DNA of 64,000 bases from a virus, in IMG/VR virus record IMGVR_UViG_3300006104_000016, positions 1 to 64,000 of that record; one strand, written 5' to 3'. Of this stretch, positions 1 through 8,507 are shown piece by piece. The notes below the pieces were generated by a model. That model was not told where the DNA came from. It searched no databases and was given only the letters and a program-made list of their open reading frames with translations. The translations under genes were made by a program, and so were the position numbers. Positions within the stretch are counted from its first letter, which is position 1, and each line of letters begins with the position of its first letter.

Positions 1-232
1 TCAAGAACTTGGCTAATATAGTATTACCTGCAGCTGTAGCAGCATCAATTGCAGCTTGTTTTTTGGCCGCATAAATTGCTTGTTTACGAGTGTATTCAGT
101 ATTCTCTATTGTTTGAACGTGAGAAGAGTATCCTATACCTGAAAAAGAAGGAGATTTAAATTGAAACGTCTGTTCTGCATATGCGCTACTTGACAGTATC
201 GTCAGTATGAGAATTCTTATTGTTTTCTTCAT
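1..232 (-). CDS. csgF: CsgF-like curli assembly protein, 3' end outside the window
   Basis: The gene runs off the left edge; 77 codons are visible. It opens with a signal peptide (basic MKK, hydrophobic core, ...SSSAYA cleavage site). The mature protein begins with TFQFKSPSFSG, which matches the TFQF(R/K)NPNF(G/S)G start of CsgF, the protein that couples the CsgG outer-membrane pore to curli subunits. A QAIYAAKKQAAIDAA helix follows. CsgF/CsgG-like genes are known from marine T4-like phages. The start at 232 lies 47 nt inside the upstream membrane-protein gene, but the signal peptide supports it. Whether a csgG gene follows cannot be seen. Confidence 0.75.
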   Translation of the reverse strand, partial: MKKTIRILILTILSSSAYAEQTFQFKSPSFSGIGYSSHVQTIENTEYTRKQAIYAAKKQAAIDAATAAGNTILAKFL

Positions 233-467
233 CTTTAATTTCTCGCATCATTAATACTACATTAAGTTTTTGATTTAATCTAATCAAATCATTATCTAGC
301 ATTCTAATACGGTCAATCAAAGCAATCACTATCTTTTCAGTTTCATTTAATACTGGTTCTGTTTCTTCTGTTGCCCACTTCCAAACATAAAAAATAAGAT
401 AACCCATACCGCAAGCAGCGATAATAGGAAATCCATATTTACTAATTAAATCTGCTAATTCTTCCAT
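186..467 (-). CDS. Small membrane protein, BhlA/UviB holin-like (copy 2)
   Basis: 93 residues. A single membrane segment (about residues 10-30, YGFPIIAACGMGYLIFYVW) is followed by a charged, probably helical region. This one-helix-plus-coiled-tail layout resembles BhlA/UviB-type holin-like peptides. It is a paralogue of the gene at 1254-1532: both have GFPI-AAC-GGY/GMGY in the membrane segment and a later IVIALIDR/IIIALDNR helix. It starts in a TAATG overlap with the lipase stop codon, so translation is probably coupled. Function is inferred from architecture only. Confidence 0.6.
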   Translation of the reverse strand: MEELADLISKYGFPIIAACGMGYLIFYVWKWATEETEPVLNETEKIVIALIDRIRMLDNDLIRLNQKLNVVLMMREIKDEENNKNSHTDDTVK

Positions 468-1252
468 TAAATTTTATCCTGTGGATGCTCAACACCTTGA
501 GACCAATCATATAGATTTAAAACATAATGACCTATAGCATGGTTATCAAGTAAACTGAATTTTTTATTTTTAACACCTCTGATAAAGCCACGCCATACAT
601 CTTTAGTCAATTGCCATCCACTAAAACTTCTCAAATTGCCCCAATGGTTCATGTAATACATTCCACCAAAATGTTTATAAGGCCAAACAGGAACACGAGG
701 AACCATATCTGTATTGTTTACAAATCTAAAATGTAATACACCTGTGTTTGTAATGCCTTCAATATACTCATGTGTTCCAACTCTTGGACTTCCATAAGTA
801 AATAATGCTTGAGCACTTGGTAAATTTTCATCTCTTTGTAGTTTATAAGCTACAATAGTTGCCATCGCTGCACCTAAACTATGACCGGTACACCAGATGG
901 TTCTTTTCTTACCTAATTCTTTTAACATTGGTTCTAATGTTGGCCAAATATTATCTACACTATGTTTAAAACCATAATGAACTAAACCTTTGCCTGTTGA
1001 ACTTGGAACAGGATTAGCTTCTAAATCTGCCGCTAAATCTCTCCAATCAGTTGGTTGTGTGCCTCGGCAAACAACGATTGCATCTTCATCATTAGTCAAT
1101 AAATAAGCTTGACTTCCATTGCAATCAAAGAACTCACTTCTAAAACCTAACTCATCAAATTTGGGTTTTGAATCGAATGGATCCGAATATGCTAAATTGC
1201 TTAATACAGCAAATAAATGAGCTTGTTTTGGAAAAGGCATTACTTTAATCAT
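467..1252 (-). CDS. Class 3 (alpha/beta-hydrolase) lipase-like protein
   Basis: 261 residues. The serine-hydrolase nucleophile elbow GHSLG is at about residues 123-127. A NNTDMVPRVP segment fits the catalytic Asp region of fungal-type class 3 lipases, and NHAIGHY near the C-terminus can supply the His. The start at 1252 is chosen because AAAGGA lies six bases upstream on the minus strand; a longer reading from 1294 would bury 41 nt in the previous gene. No signal peptide is seen, so export would need help. It lies between two holin-like membrane proteins and before csgF, suggesting membrane disruption or envelope modification late in infection. The substrate is unknown. Confidence 0.75.
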   Translation of the reverse strand: MIKVMPFPKQAHLFAVLSNLAYSDPFDSKPKFDELGFRSEFFDCNGSQAYLLTNDEDAIVVCRGTQPTDWRDLAADLEANPVPSSTGKGLVHYGFKHSVDNIWPTLEPMLKELGKKRTIWCTGHSLGAAMATIVAYKLQRDENLPSAQALFTYGSPRVGTHEYIEGITNTGVLHFRFVNNTDMVPRVPVWPYKHFGGMYYMNHWGNLRSFSGWQLTKDVWRGFIRGVKNKKFSLLDNHAIGHYVLNLYDWSQGVEHPQDKI

Positions 1253-1253
1253 T

Positions 1254-1532
1254 TTAATCCTTTCTAGCGTCGTTTTTGCCATCTGCTCTAGCAATACGAT
1301 CCAAATCAGGACGAACTTTTAAAGCGTTAGACATTAAAGTATCAATTCTAATAATATCATGATTCATGGTTTTAACTCTATTGTCCAAAGCTATAATTAT
1401 ACCATTTAAGCCCTTGACTCTTGAGAGAACTCCTGCGAGGATAAACTTTACAGTTAAAAAGATGAAATAACCACCAGCACAAGCAGCGGCTATTGGAAAA
1501 CCCAAATCGGCAATTAACTTAAATATATCCAT
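1254..1532 (-). CDS. Small membrane protein, BhlA/UviB holin-like (copy 1)
   Basis: 92 residues and first gene of the minus-strand operon. One N-terminal membrane segment (GFPIAAACAGGYFIFLTVKF) is followed by a charged helical tail. It is a paralogue of the gene at 186-467. Its stop codon is one base from the lipase ATG. A late-type promoter motif lies upstream at 1578-1585. Holin-like function is inferred from architecture and from the lipase neighbour. Confidence 0.6.
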   Translation of the reverse strand: MDIFKLIADLGFPIAAACAGGYFIFLTVKFILAGVLSRVKGLNGIIIALDNRVKTMNHDIIRIDTLMSNALKVRPDLDRIARADGKNDARKD

Positions 1533-1538
1533 ATTAAC

Positions 1539-1567
1539 TTGACATTCATGAATGATTATTGTATAAT
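1539..1567 (+). promoter_or_regulatory. Consensus sigma70 promoter for the replication operon
   Basis: TTGACA at 1539-1544, a 17-nt spacer, then TATAAT at 1562-1567. All twelve consensus bases match. It reads into the gene at 1602 and the gp43 operon. An AGGAG ribosome-binding site precedes 1602. Confidence 0.8.
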
Positions 1568-1577
1568 CCTTGATAAG

Positions 1578-1585
1578 TATTTATA
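1578..1585 (-). promoter_or_regulatory. T4 late-type promoter for the lipase/csgF operon
   Basis: The minus strand reads TATAAATACTTAT, very close to the T4 late-promoter consensus TATAAATACTATT. It faces the minus-strand operon beginning at 1532 and gives a leader of about 40 nt. It lies back to back with the sigma70 promoter at 1539-1567. Confidence 0.6.
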
Positions 1586-1601
1586 TAACTAGGAGAGTCA
1601 A

Positions 1602-1913
1602 ATGGAAGTAATTGCATTCAAATTAATCACAGGTGAAGACGTTTTAGGCGAAGTAGAAAGTCAGTCTGAAACAGAATTCGTTGTTTTAAATCCAGTAGGT
1701 ATTTCAATTGTTCGAGGACAAGATGGTAAACCAAACGTAGGTTTTTCGCCTTTTCCACTCCATGCAGAACAAAAGAAAGATGCCACAGTCATTTTAAGTA
1801 AAAGAAACGTAGTATATAACTATGTTCCAGCAGAAGACTTTATCACAAACTATAAACAAATATTTGGGGCAGGTTTAGTTGTTCCACCACAAAAGAAAAT
1901 CATCACAGGATAA
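1602..1913 (+). CDS. Small conserved phage protein, possibly Sm-like fold
   Basis: 103 residues beginning MEVIAFKLITGEDVLGEV. The short beta-strand pattern with alternating hydrophobics and the GEDVLGEVE turn look like an Sm/Lsm-type barrel. Similar proteins precede DNA polymerase in marine T4-like phages, as far as I recall. The gene ends in a TAATG overlap with gp43, so the two are translationally coupled. A role in RNA binding or gp43 autoregulation is only a guess from position. Confidence 0.6.
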   Translation: MEVIAFKLITGEDVLGEVESQSETEFVVLNPVGISIVRGQDGKPNVGFSPFPLHAEQKKDATVILSKRNVVYNYVPAEDFITNYKQIFGAGLVVPPQKKIITG

Positions 1914-4444
1914 TGAGTAACTTTTACACTAATGTTCAAAGTTTTGGCAATAACATTCTCTATCGAGGTGTTATGGATGGCAAAAGAGTAAAACAGAGAA
2001 TTGAATATTCTCCATCTCTTTTTGTTCCATCCAAACGTATAACAAACTTCACAACACTTGAAGGTGATTACCTCGACCAAAAAGTATTTGGTACCATGAA
2101 AGACGCTAGAGATTATATCAAACAATTCGATGGTGTGTCAAATGGTCCTAAAATATATGGTAATACAAAATATGAGTATGCGTTTATTGCCGACCAACAC
2201 AAAGGTATGGTTGAATGGGACCAAGATAAGATATCAATTGCAGTAATCGATATTGAAGTTGGTTCTGAAAATGGTTTCCCAGACCCATACGAAGCAAATG
2301 AACCTATTATTGCTATTGCTGTTAAGTATCTCAATGGCGAAATGTATGTCTTTGGTCTTGGTGCATATGAAACTCAAGGTAAAGAAATCTATGTTAAATG
2401 CCGTGATGAATATACATTGTGTAAAAGATTTATGGAACTATGGACAAGAAAATGTCCAGATATCGTAACTGGATGGAATACAAAATTCTTTGATATACCA
2501 TACATCATCAATCGATTTAGAAGAATACTTGGTGAAGATGAGGCAAAGAAACTTTCTCCATGGAATTATATTGGTGAAAGAAAAACTGTTGTGAACAATC
2601 GTCAGATGATTGCCTATGATATTCTTGGTGTTTCTTCTTTAGACTACATTGAACTATACAGATGGTATGCTCCTGGTGGCAAGTCACAAGAATCCTATAA
2701 ACTTAATTCTATTGCATCAGTTGAACTTGGTGAAGAAAAGATATCATATGATGAATATGATTCTCTACATGATTTATACAAAATGAACCATCAAAAGTTT
2801 ATTGAATATAATATCAAAGACGTAGAACTTATTGTTTCATTGGAAGACAAATTAAAACTCATTGAACTTGGTTTAACTTTGGCATATGATACAAAATCAA
2901 ACTATGATGATATCTTTGCACAAACTAGAATGTGGGATTCATTAACATATTCTTATTTGCTTGAAAAGAACATCATTGTTCCACCTAAAGTTGTTAAAGA
3001 TAAAGATTCAGCATTTGAAGGCGCATATGTAAAAGACCCACAAGTAGGCAAGCATGATTATATCGCCAGCTTTGACCTAAATTCACTCTACCCCCACCTC
3101 ATGATGCAATTCAATATCTCACCTGAAACACTTATTGATCCAGAAGATTATACAGATGAGATGAGAGAAGTGTTATCTCAAGGTGTTAATGTTGATAAGT
3201 TATTATATAAAAAGATTGATACATCAAAACTCCAAAACGCAACACTTACTCCAAATGGTCAATTCTTTAGAACTGATATGATGGGTTTCTTACCAAAGAT
3301 GATGGAAGAAATGTATGAAGATAGAAAGAAATTTAAAAAATTAATGTTAAAGGCGAAACAAGATTATGAAGACGAAACAGATGACACGAAAAAGTATGAA
3401 ATTGAAAAACGAATTGCAAGATACGATAATCTTCAACTTGCTAAGAAAGTTTCTCTTAATAGTGCTTACGGTGCTCTTGGTAGTCAGTATTTTAGATTCT
3501 ACGATTTACGCATGGCTTTGGGAGTAACAACATCTGGTCAATTAGCAATTCGTTGGATTGAAAACAAACTCAATGACTATATGAACAAGTTATTACAAAC
3601 TGAAACAGATTATGTTATTGCTTCAGATACAGATTCAATTTATCTTAAACTTGGTCCTATCGTTGATAAATTCTGTAAAGATAAGTCGATTGAACAAACT
3701 ATTCAATTCATGGATAAAATCTGTGAAGATAAGATTCAGCCATACATTGATAAGTCTTATGGCGAACTAGCAGATTATCTCAAGGCATATTCCCAAAAGA
3801 TGCAAATGAAACGAGAAGCGTTGGCTAACAAAGGTATTTGGACTGCTAAGAAACGATACATTCTCAATGTGTTTAATAACGAAGGTGTTGCTTATAAAGA
3901 ACCAAAGATGAAAGTCATGGGTCTTGAGATGATTAAGTCATCAACACCATCTGCCATTAGAACAAAGATGGCAGAAGCAATTAAACTTATGATGATTGGC
4001 TCTGAAAACGATATACATGAGTTTATTAAAAAGTTTAAAGAAGATTTCAAAAAGTTACCACCAGAAGAGATTTCTTTTCCTCGTGGCATCAATGGTTTAA
4101 ATAAATACTCTGATGCTGTGACTTTATATAAATCAGGAACACCGATTCATGTAAAGGGAGCAATCTTATATAATAACTTTATTAAACAAAATAAACTAAC
4201 AAAAAAATACAATCTCATACAAGAAGGCGAAAAGATAAAGTTTGCTTATTTGAAAATGCCTAATCACTTTAAGGATACTGTTATATCCTATCCTAGCAGA
4301 TTACCTAAAGAATTAAATTTACATGATTATATTGATTATGATATGCAATTTGAAAAAGCATTCATAGAGCCAATTAAAATCATTCTTGATTGTATGGGTT
4401 GGACAACAGAAAAGATTAACACTTTGGAGGATTTCTTCTCATGA
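1913..4444 (+). CDS. gp43: DNA polymerase, family B (T4 gp43 type)
   Basis: 843 residues. The proofreading exonuclease motifs are visible: ExoI with DIE near residue 112, ExoII (VTGWNTKFFDIPYI) and ExoIII (YNIKDVELI). Polymerase motif A is DLNSLYP (about residue 390), motif B KKVSLNSAYG, and motif C SDTDSIY (about residue 571). The C-terminus ends NTLEDFFS, a plausible sliding-clamp-binding tail like that of T4 gp43. It is slightly shorter than T4 gp43 (898). It replicates the phage genome with clamp, helicase gp41 and primase gp61. The next gene starts inside its stop codon (ATGA). Confidence 0.97.
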   Translation: MSNFYTNVQSFGNNILYRGVMDGKRVKQRIEYSPSLFVPSKRITNFTTLEGDYLDQKVFGTMKDARDYIKQFDGVSNGPKIYGNTKYEYAFIADQHKGMVEWDQDKISIAVIDIEVGSENGFPDPYEANEPIIAIAVKYLNGEMYVFGLGAYETQGKEIYVKCRDEYTLCKRFMELWTRKCPDIVTGWNTKFFDIPYIINRFRRILGEDEAKKLSPWNYIGERKTVVNNRQMIAYDILGVSSLDYIELYRWYAPGGKSQESYKLNSIASVELGEEKISYDEYDSLHDLYKMNHQKFIEYNIKDVELIVSLEDKLKLIELGLTLAYDTKSNYDDIFAQTRMWDSLTYSYLLEKNIIVPPKVVKDKDSAFEGAYVKDPQVGKHDYIASFDLNSLYPHLMMQFNISPETLIDPEDYTDEMREVLSQGVNVDKLLYKKIDTSKLQNATLTPNGQFFRTDMMGFLPKMMEEMYEDRKKFKKLMLKAKQDYEDETDDTKKYEIEKRIARYDNLQLAKKVSLNSAYGALGSQYFRFYDLRMALGVTTSGQLAIRWIENKLNDYMNKLLQTETDYVIASDTDSIYLKLGPIVDKFCKDKSIEQTIQFMDKICEDKIQPYIDKSYGELADYLKAYSQKMQMKREALANKGIWTAKKRYILNVFNNEGVAYKEPKMKVMGLEMIKSSTPSAIRTKMAEAIKLMMIGSENDIHEFIKKFKEDFKKLPPEEISFPRGINGLNKYSDAVTLYKSGTPIHVKGAILYNNFIKQNKLTKKYNLIQEGEKIKFAYLKMPNHFKDTVISYPSRLPKELNLHDYIDYDMQFEKAFIEPIKIILDCMGWTTEKINTLEDFFS

Positions 4445-5427
4445 TATTTTTCACATTTTTAGCTGCATTCTTATTATCAAGTATAGCAGCTTATTATTCA
4501 GTCATAGGTTTAGCAAAGATATTCGTTGGTGCTTTTTGGCCAATCGTATTCATGGGTTCAGTTTTAGAATTTGCTAAATTAGTAACCGCTTCATGGTTAT
4601 ATCGTAATTGGAAAACAGCACCAGTATTATTAAGAACATATTTAACTATTGCTGTTTTAATTCTAATGCTAATCACATCAATGGGTATTTTTGGTTTCTT
4701 AGCAAAAGCACATATTGATTCTACAATTTCAACTGGTGAAAATACTGTTGAATTAAGAACATTAAACCAACAAGAAAAGATTACACATGATAGATTAGAC
4801 TATCTTCTTGCTCGTGCTAAAGACCCATCAACAGCAAGTAATAAACTTGATAGACAAATTCAAGAAACACAAAAAGAATTATCATCAATCAATAAACAAA
4901 GATTGCCATTATTAAGTCAAGAGAATAAACAACTTGCCGATATTGGTCCAATCAAATATGTTTCCGAATTAATTTACGGTACAGATGATATAAATGGTGT
5001 AGATAAGGCTGTCCGCTTGGTAATCATGATAATAATGGTTGTATTTGACCCCTTAGCTGTGTTATTATTGGTAGCTGCTAATATGGGAATAGCGGCAAAG
5101 AAAGAAGAAGAAAAGCCAGAAGGTTGGAAACAAGTTTGGCAACCGGTAAGTGAAGACCCATGGCATGATGAACCTAAAGAACAAGTAAAAGAACCGGAAG
5201 TAGAGAAACAAAACGATACAATTGAAGTTGAAAAAAAGAATGTAGCAAAAATAGATACACCTGAGCCGTCTATTGTAATAGATGGTGCTTCAGGTGAAAC
5301 TATTCCGCCATTATACGAAACAAGAATGGTTCATAATGGCCACGGAAGATTTGAAGAGCAATCAGTTCCAATTCAAACATATGATGAGAAAGTTGAATTG
5401 GCTTTTAAGGAAAAAAAGGAGAAGTAA
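4441..5427 (+). CDS. Polytopic membrane protein with central coiled coil
   Basis: 328 residues. Three hydrophobic segments lie within the first ~95 residues. A charged, coiled-coil-like stretch follows (about 100-175), then a fourth membrane helix (LVIMIIMVVFDPLAVLLLVAA, about 195-215) and a long acidic/lysine-rich tail. It overlaps gp43 by four bases. I believe similar proteins occur in marine T4-like phages, but I know of no assigned function. Anchoring replication complexes to the membrane is possible but unsupported. Confidence 0.7.
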   Translation: MIFFTFLAAFLLSSIAAYYSVIGLAKIFVGAFWPIVFMGSVLEFAKLVTASWLYRNWKTAPVLLRTYLTIAVLILMLITSMGIFGFLAKAHIDSTISTGENTVELRTLNQQEKITHDRLDYLLARAKDPSTASNKLDRQIQETQKELSSINKQRLPLLSQENKQLADIGPIKYVSELIYGTDDINGVDKAVRLVIMIIMVVFDPLAVLLLVAANMGIAAKKEEEKPEGWKQVWQPVSEDPWHDEPKEQVKEPEVEKQNDTIEVEKKNVAKIDTPEPSIVIDGASGETIPPLYETRMVHNGHGRFEEQSVPIQTYDEKVELAFKEKKEK

Positions 5428-5428
5428 A

Positions 5429-5761
5429 ATGAAGAAGTTGTTGATTGGTTTATTATTAGTGTCAAGCACAGCAATGGCACATGAACACGGTGGTTTCCGT
5501 GGTGGTTATGGCGGATATCATGGTGGTTATCATGGAGGTTATCATAATGGCGGTATGGGTTGGGTTGGACCAGCATTAATTGGTGGAGTAATTGGTTATG
5601 AATTAGCACAACCAAGATATTATGCACCTCCGGTAGTTATAGCACCATCTACACCATCTGTAGCGTGTCCATATCCATACCAAGCGATATATAATACAGT
5701 AATACAATATGATGCTTACGGAAGAAGTTATACAACACAACAATTCGTAGGATGTAGATAA
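5429..5761 (+). CDS. Secreted Gly/His-rich protein with glycine-zipper segment
   Basis: 110 residues. A signal peptide (MKKLLIGLLLVSSTAMA) is followed by a mature start rich in HGG/GGY repeats, then a glycine-zipper-like GPALIGGVIGYELAQ segment and a C-terminal half with two cysteines, ending QQFVGCR. The start at 5429 follows an AAGGAGAAG ribosome-binding site; earlier starts in the frame lack the signal peptide. A paralogue lies on the opposite strand at 46363-46656. The His-rich repeats could bind metal, and the zipper could insert into membrane. Confidence 0.7.
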   Translation: MKKLLIGLLLVSSTAMAHEHGGFRGGYGGYHGGYHGGYHNGGMGWVGPALIGGVIGYELAQPRYYAPPVVIAPSTPSVACPYPYQAIYNTVIQYDAYGRSYTTQQFVGCR

Positions 5762-5784
5762 TAATTAAATTTGAAAGGTAGATT

Positions 5785-6867
5785 ATGAGTATTCTTGACA
5801 AGATTAAGAAAAATAGTAGTATCAAAGAAGCCGCCATTTTATCAAAGTCTAAATTTTTTACAGACAAAGATATGATACCAACTTCGGTGCCGATTATCAA
5901 TGTGGCACTATCTGGTAAATTAGATGGCGGTTTAACACCAGGTCTTACAATGTGGGCAGGCCCATCAAAACACTTTAAGACCGCATTTTCACTTTTGATG
6001 GCTAAATCTTACTTGGACAAATATCCTGATGCTGCCTTATTATTCTATGATTCAGAGTTCGGTTCCCCACAATCTTATTTCGAGTCCTTCGGCATTGATC
6101 CAAATCGTGTGCTTCATACTCCTCTTACAGATATTGAGGAATTAAAATTTGACATTATGCAACAATTATCTAATCTTGAAAGAGATGATAGATTAATTAT
6201 TGTTATTGATTCTATTGGTAATCTTGCTTCAAAGAAAGAAGTTGAAGATGCACTAGAACAAAAATCTGTTGCTGATATGTCAAGAGCAAAACAAGTTAAA
6301 TCATTATTCAGAATGGTTACACCACATTTAAATCTTAAAAATATTCCAATGATTGTTGTCAATCACACATATAAAGAAATTGGTATGTTCCCTAAAGATA
6401 TCGTTGGTGGTGGAACAGGTTCATATTATTCTGCTGATAATATCTTTATTCTAGGTCGTCAGCAAGAAAAAGAAGGCACGGAAGTGATTGGTTATAACTT
6501 TATTATTAATGTGGAGAAATCAAGATATGTTAAAGAAAAAAGTAAGATACCTGTTACCGTTTCGTTTGAAGGTGGCGTTAGCCGTTGGTCAGGTTTACTT
6601 GACCTTGCGCTTGAAGGCAACTTCGTTGTTAAACCTTCAAATGGTTGGTATTCGCAGGTTGATACGGAAACCGGTGTTGTGGAAGAGAAGAAATACCGTA
6701 TAAAAGAAACTGACACTAAAGAATTTTGGATGCCAATTTTAACAAATAAGAAGTTCCGTGAATTTGTTGAAAACAAATATAGAGTGGCATCAGCAGAAAT
6801 TATGCAAGGTGGTCATGAAAATCTTTTTGCTGAAATTAAAACAACTAACGGAGCAGATGATGATTGA
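5785..6867 (+). CDS. uvsX: UvsX, RecA-like recombinase
   Basis: 360 residues. The Walker A motif is GPSKHFKT (about residues 59-66), the altered P-loop typical of T4 UvsX (GPSKxFKS/T). Walker B is LIIVIDSIGNL, and a RecA-core loop-2 region with GGGTGSYYSADNI follows. It forms filaments on single-stranded DNA and drives strand exchange for repair and recombination-dependent replication. It lies between gp43 and gp41. The next gene starts 11 nt before its stop. Confidence 0.95.
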   Translation: MSILDKIKKNSSIKEAAILSKSKFFTDKDMIPTSVPIINVALSGKLDGGLTPGLTMWAGPSKHFKTAFSLLMAKSYLDKYPDAALLFYDSEFGSPQSYFESFGIDPNRVLHTPLTDIEELKFDIMQQLSNLERDDRLIIVIDSIGNLASKKEVEDALEQKSVADMSRAKQVKSLFRMVTPHLNLKNIPMIVVNHTYKEIGMFPKDIVGGGTGSYYSADNIFILGRQQEKEGTEVIGYNFIINVEKSRYVKEKSKIPVTVSFEGGVSRWSGLLDLALEGNFVVKPSNGWYSQVDTETGVVEEKKYRIKETDTKEFWMPILTNKKFREFVENKYRVASAEIMQGGHENLFAEIKTTNGADDD

Positions 6868-7183
6868 AGGCGTTGATTACTGCTTCATCTACCCAAAAGA
6901 AGATGAAAAGTCGGTACATATAAAGTTTCTAGACGGTCCTTATAAAGATACCTTATTCAAATATGGTAAGGTTAAATTTGAGGAAAAGAATGAGCAAATG
7001 TATTTACTTTTTGGCTACGATGTGTTAGAATCCAAGGTAGATAAACCTAGGAAGTTAGAAAAAGATGAAACATTTAAAAACTATATTGGTGATTTGCTTG
7101 TTGAAATCATGTCATCAAACATTGAGCAGGATATAACTGATGAAACTGGAACAAACGATATTAAAGAATCTGATTTACAATGA
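6857..7183 (+). CDS. Small conserved protein between uvsX and the helicase gene
   Basis: About 108 residues. Two adjacent ATGs (6857 and 6860) precede IEGVDYCFIYPKEDEK; either could be used. The protein is acidic with a beta-rich N-terminal half. It overlaps uvsX by 11 nt and the gp41 gene by 44 nt. Its position suggests a replication or recombination accessory role. I do not recognise a family. Confidence 0.7.
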   Translation: MMIEGVDYCFIYPKEDEKSVHIKFLDGPYKDTLFKYGKVKFEEKNEQMYLLFGYDVLESKVDKPRKLEKDETFKNYIGDLLVEIMSSNIEQDITDETGTNDIKESDLQ

Positions 7184-8507
7184 AGACTACTTACGAAAAG
7201 TATTACCATTTCTAAAGGCGGAATATTTTGCTGACAAATCAGAAAAGATTCTTTTTGAAGAAACGGAAAAATTTACTACCTCGTATAATGCCGCACCGAC
7301 TATCGAGGCGCTTTCAATCGCTGTTAAGGAGAAATCAGCACTCACAGCTGAAGAAGTTGAGAAATCTGAAAATCTTCTCAGCGAGATTCGCAAAGATAGC
7401 CAAGATAAAACGGAGATACAATGGCTAATTGATAAGACTGAAAAGTTTTGTCAAGAGAAAGCCGTCTATAATGCCGTTCTAAATTCAATTACTATTCTTG
7501 ACGGCAAAGATAAAACTCACGATAAAGGCGCAATACCTCAAATTCTTGCTGATGCACTATCAGTATCTTTCGACAGAAATGTTGGTCATGATTATTTGGA
7601 GAACTCCGATGAACGATTTGAATTCTATCATAGAAAAGAAGAAAGAATTCCATTTGATTTGGAATACTTTAACAAAATTACGAATGGCGGTCTACCGTCA
7701 AAGACACTCAATATTGCTTTGGCTGGAACAGGAGTCGGTAAGAGCTTGTTTATGTGCCATGTTGCTGCTTCTTGCATGGTTCAAGGTAAGAATGTTCTTT
7801 ATATCACTTTAGAAATGGCGGAAGAAAAGATTGCTGAACGAATTGATGCTAATCTTCTCAACGTAACACTAGATGATTTGAAAGAATTACCTAAAGACAT
7901 CTATGATAAGAAAGTATCCAAAGTCAGAGATATGACTACAGGCAAACTTATCATTAAAGAATATCCGACCGCTTCAGCATCTGCTATTCATTTCAGGACA
8001 TTATTAAATGAACTCAATCTTAAAAGGAATTTTATTCCTGATATTATCTTTATTGATTATCTTAATATTTGTTGTTCCGCTAGAATCAAACCTGGCGCCT
8101 CAATCAACTCTTACACATATGTTAAAGCCATTGCTGAAGAATTACGTGGTCTTGCCGTAGAAACTAATGTGCCGATTGTTTCAGCAACTCAAACGACAAG
8201 AAGTGGTTATACAAGTTCCGATCCAGGCCTTGAAGATACTTCCGAATCATTTGGTTTACCAGCAACTGCCGATTTGATGTTTGCTTTGATTGCTTCAGAA
8301 GAACTTGATGAACTTGGCCAAATTATGGTTAAACAATTAAAAAATCGATATGCTGATCCAACACATTATAAGAGATTTACAGTTGGTATTGACCGTGCTA
8401 AAATGAAACTCTATGATATTGAACAATCTGCTCAAACAGGTCTTGCTGATGCTGGTCATGGTCATCAAAAACCACAAACGAAGAAATTTGAAGGCTTTAA
8501 AGTATGA
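7140..8507 (+). CDS. gp41: Replicative DNA helicase (DnaB-like, T4 gp41 type)
   Basis: 455 residues. The N-terminal helical domain begins MKLEQTILKNLIYNEDYL, matching the start of gp41-type helicases. The RecA-like core has Walker A GTGVGKSLF (about 196-203) and Walker B DIIFIDYLNI. The hexameric helicase unwinds the fork and works with primase gp61, encoded at 30081. The start at 7140 overlaps the previous gene by 44 nt, but a shorter start would remove the conserved first helix. Confidence 0.95.
   Translation: MKLEQTILKNLIYNEDYLRKVLPFLKAEYFADKSEKILFEETEKFTTSYNAAPTIEALSIAVKEKSALTAEEVEKSENLLSEIRKDSQDKTEIQWLIDKTEKFCQEKAVYNAVLNSITILDGKDKTHDKGAIPQILADALSVSFDRNVGHDYLENSDERFEFYHRKEERIPFDLEYFNKITNGGLPSKTLNIALAGTGVGKSLFMCHVAASCMVQGKNVLYITLEMAEEKIAERIDANLLNVTLDDLKELPKDIYDKKVSKVRDMTTGKLIIKEYPTASASAIHFRTLLNELNLKRNFIPDIIFIDYLNICCSARIKPGASINSYTYVKAIAEELRGLAVETNVPIVSATQTTRSGYTSSDPGLEDTSESFGLPATADLMFALIASEELDELGQIMVKQLKNRYADPTHYKRFTVGIDRAKMKLYDIEQSAQTGLADAGHGHQKPQTKKFEGFKV

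Noticed and set aside
1253-1294. Longer lipase start at 1294
   Set aside because: It would overlap the upstream gene by 41 nt and has no ribosome-binding site, whereas 1252 has AAAGGA at the right distance.
1850-2334. Minus-strand ORFs opposite the gp43 gene
   Set aside because: They lie entirely opposite a clear polymerase, lack start signals and have no recognisable product.
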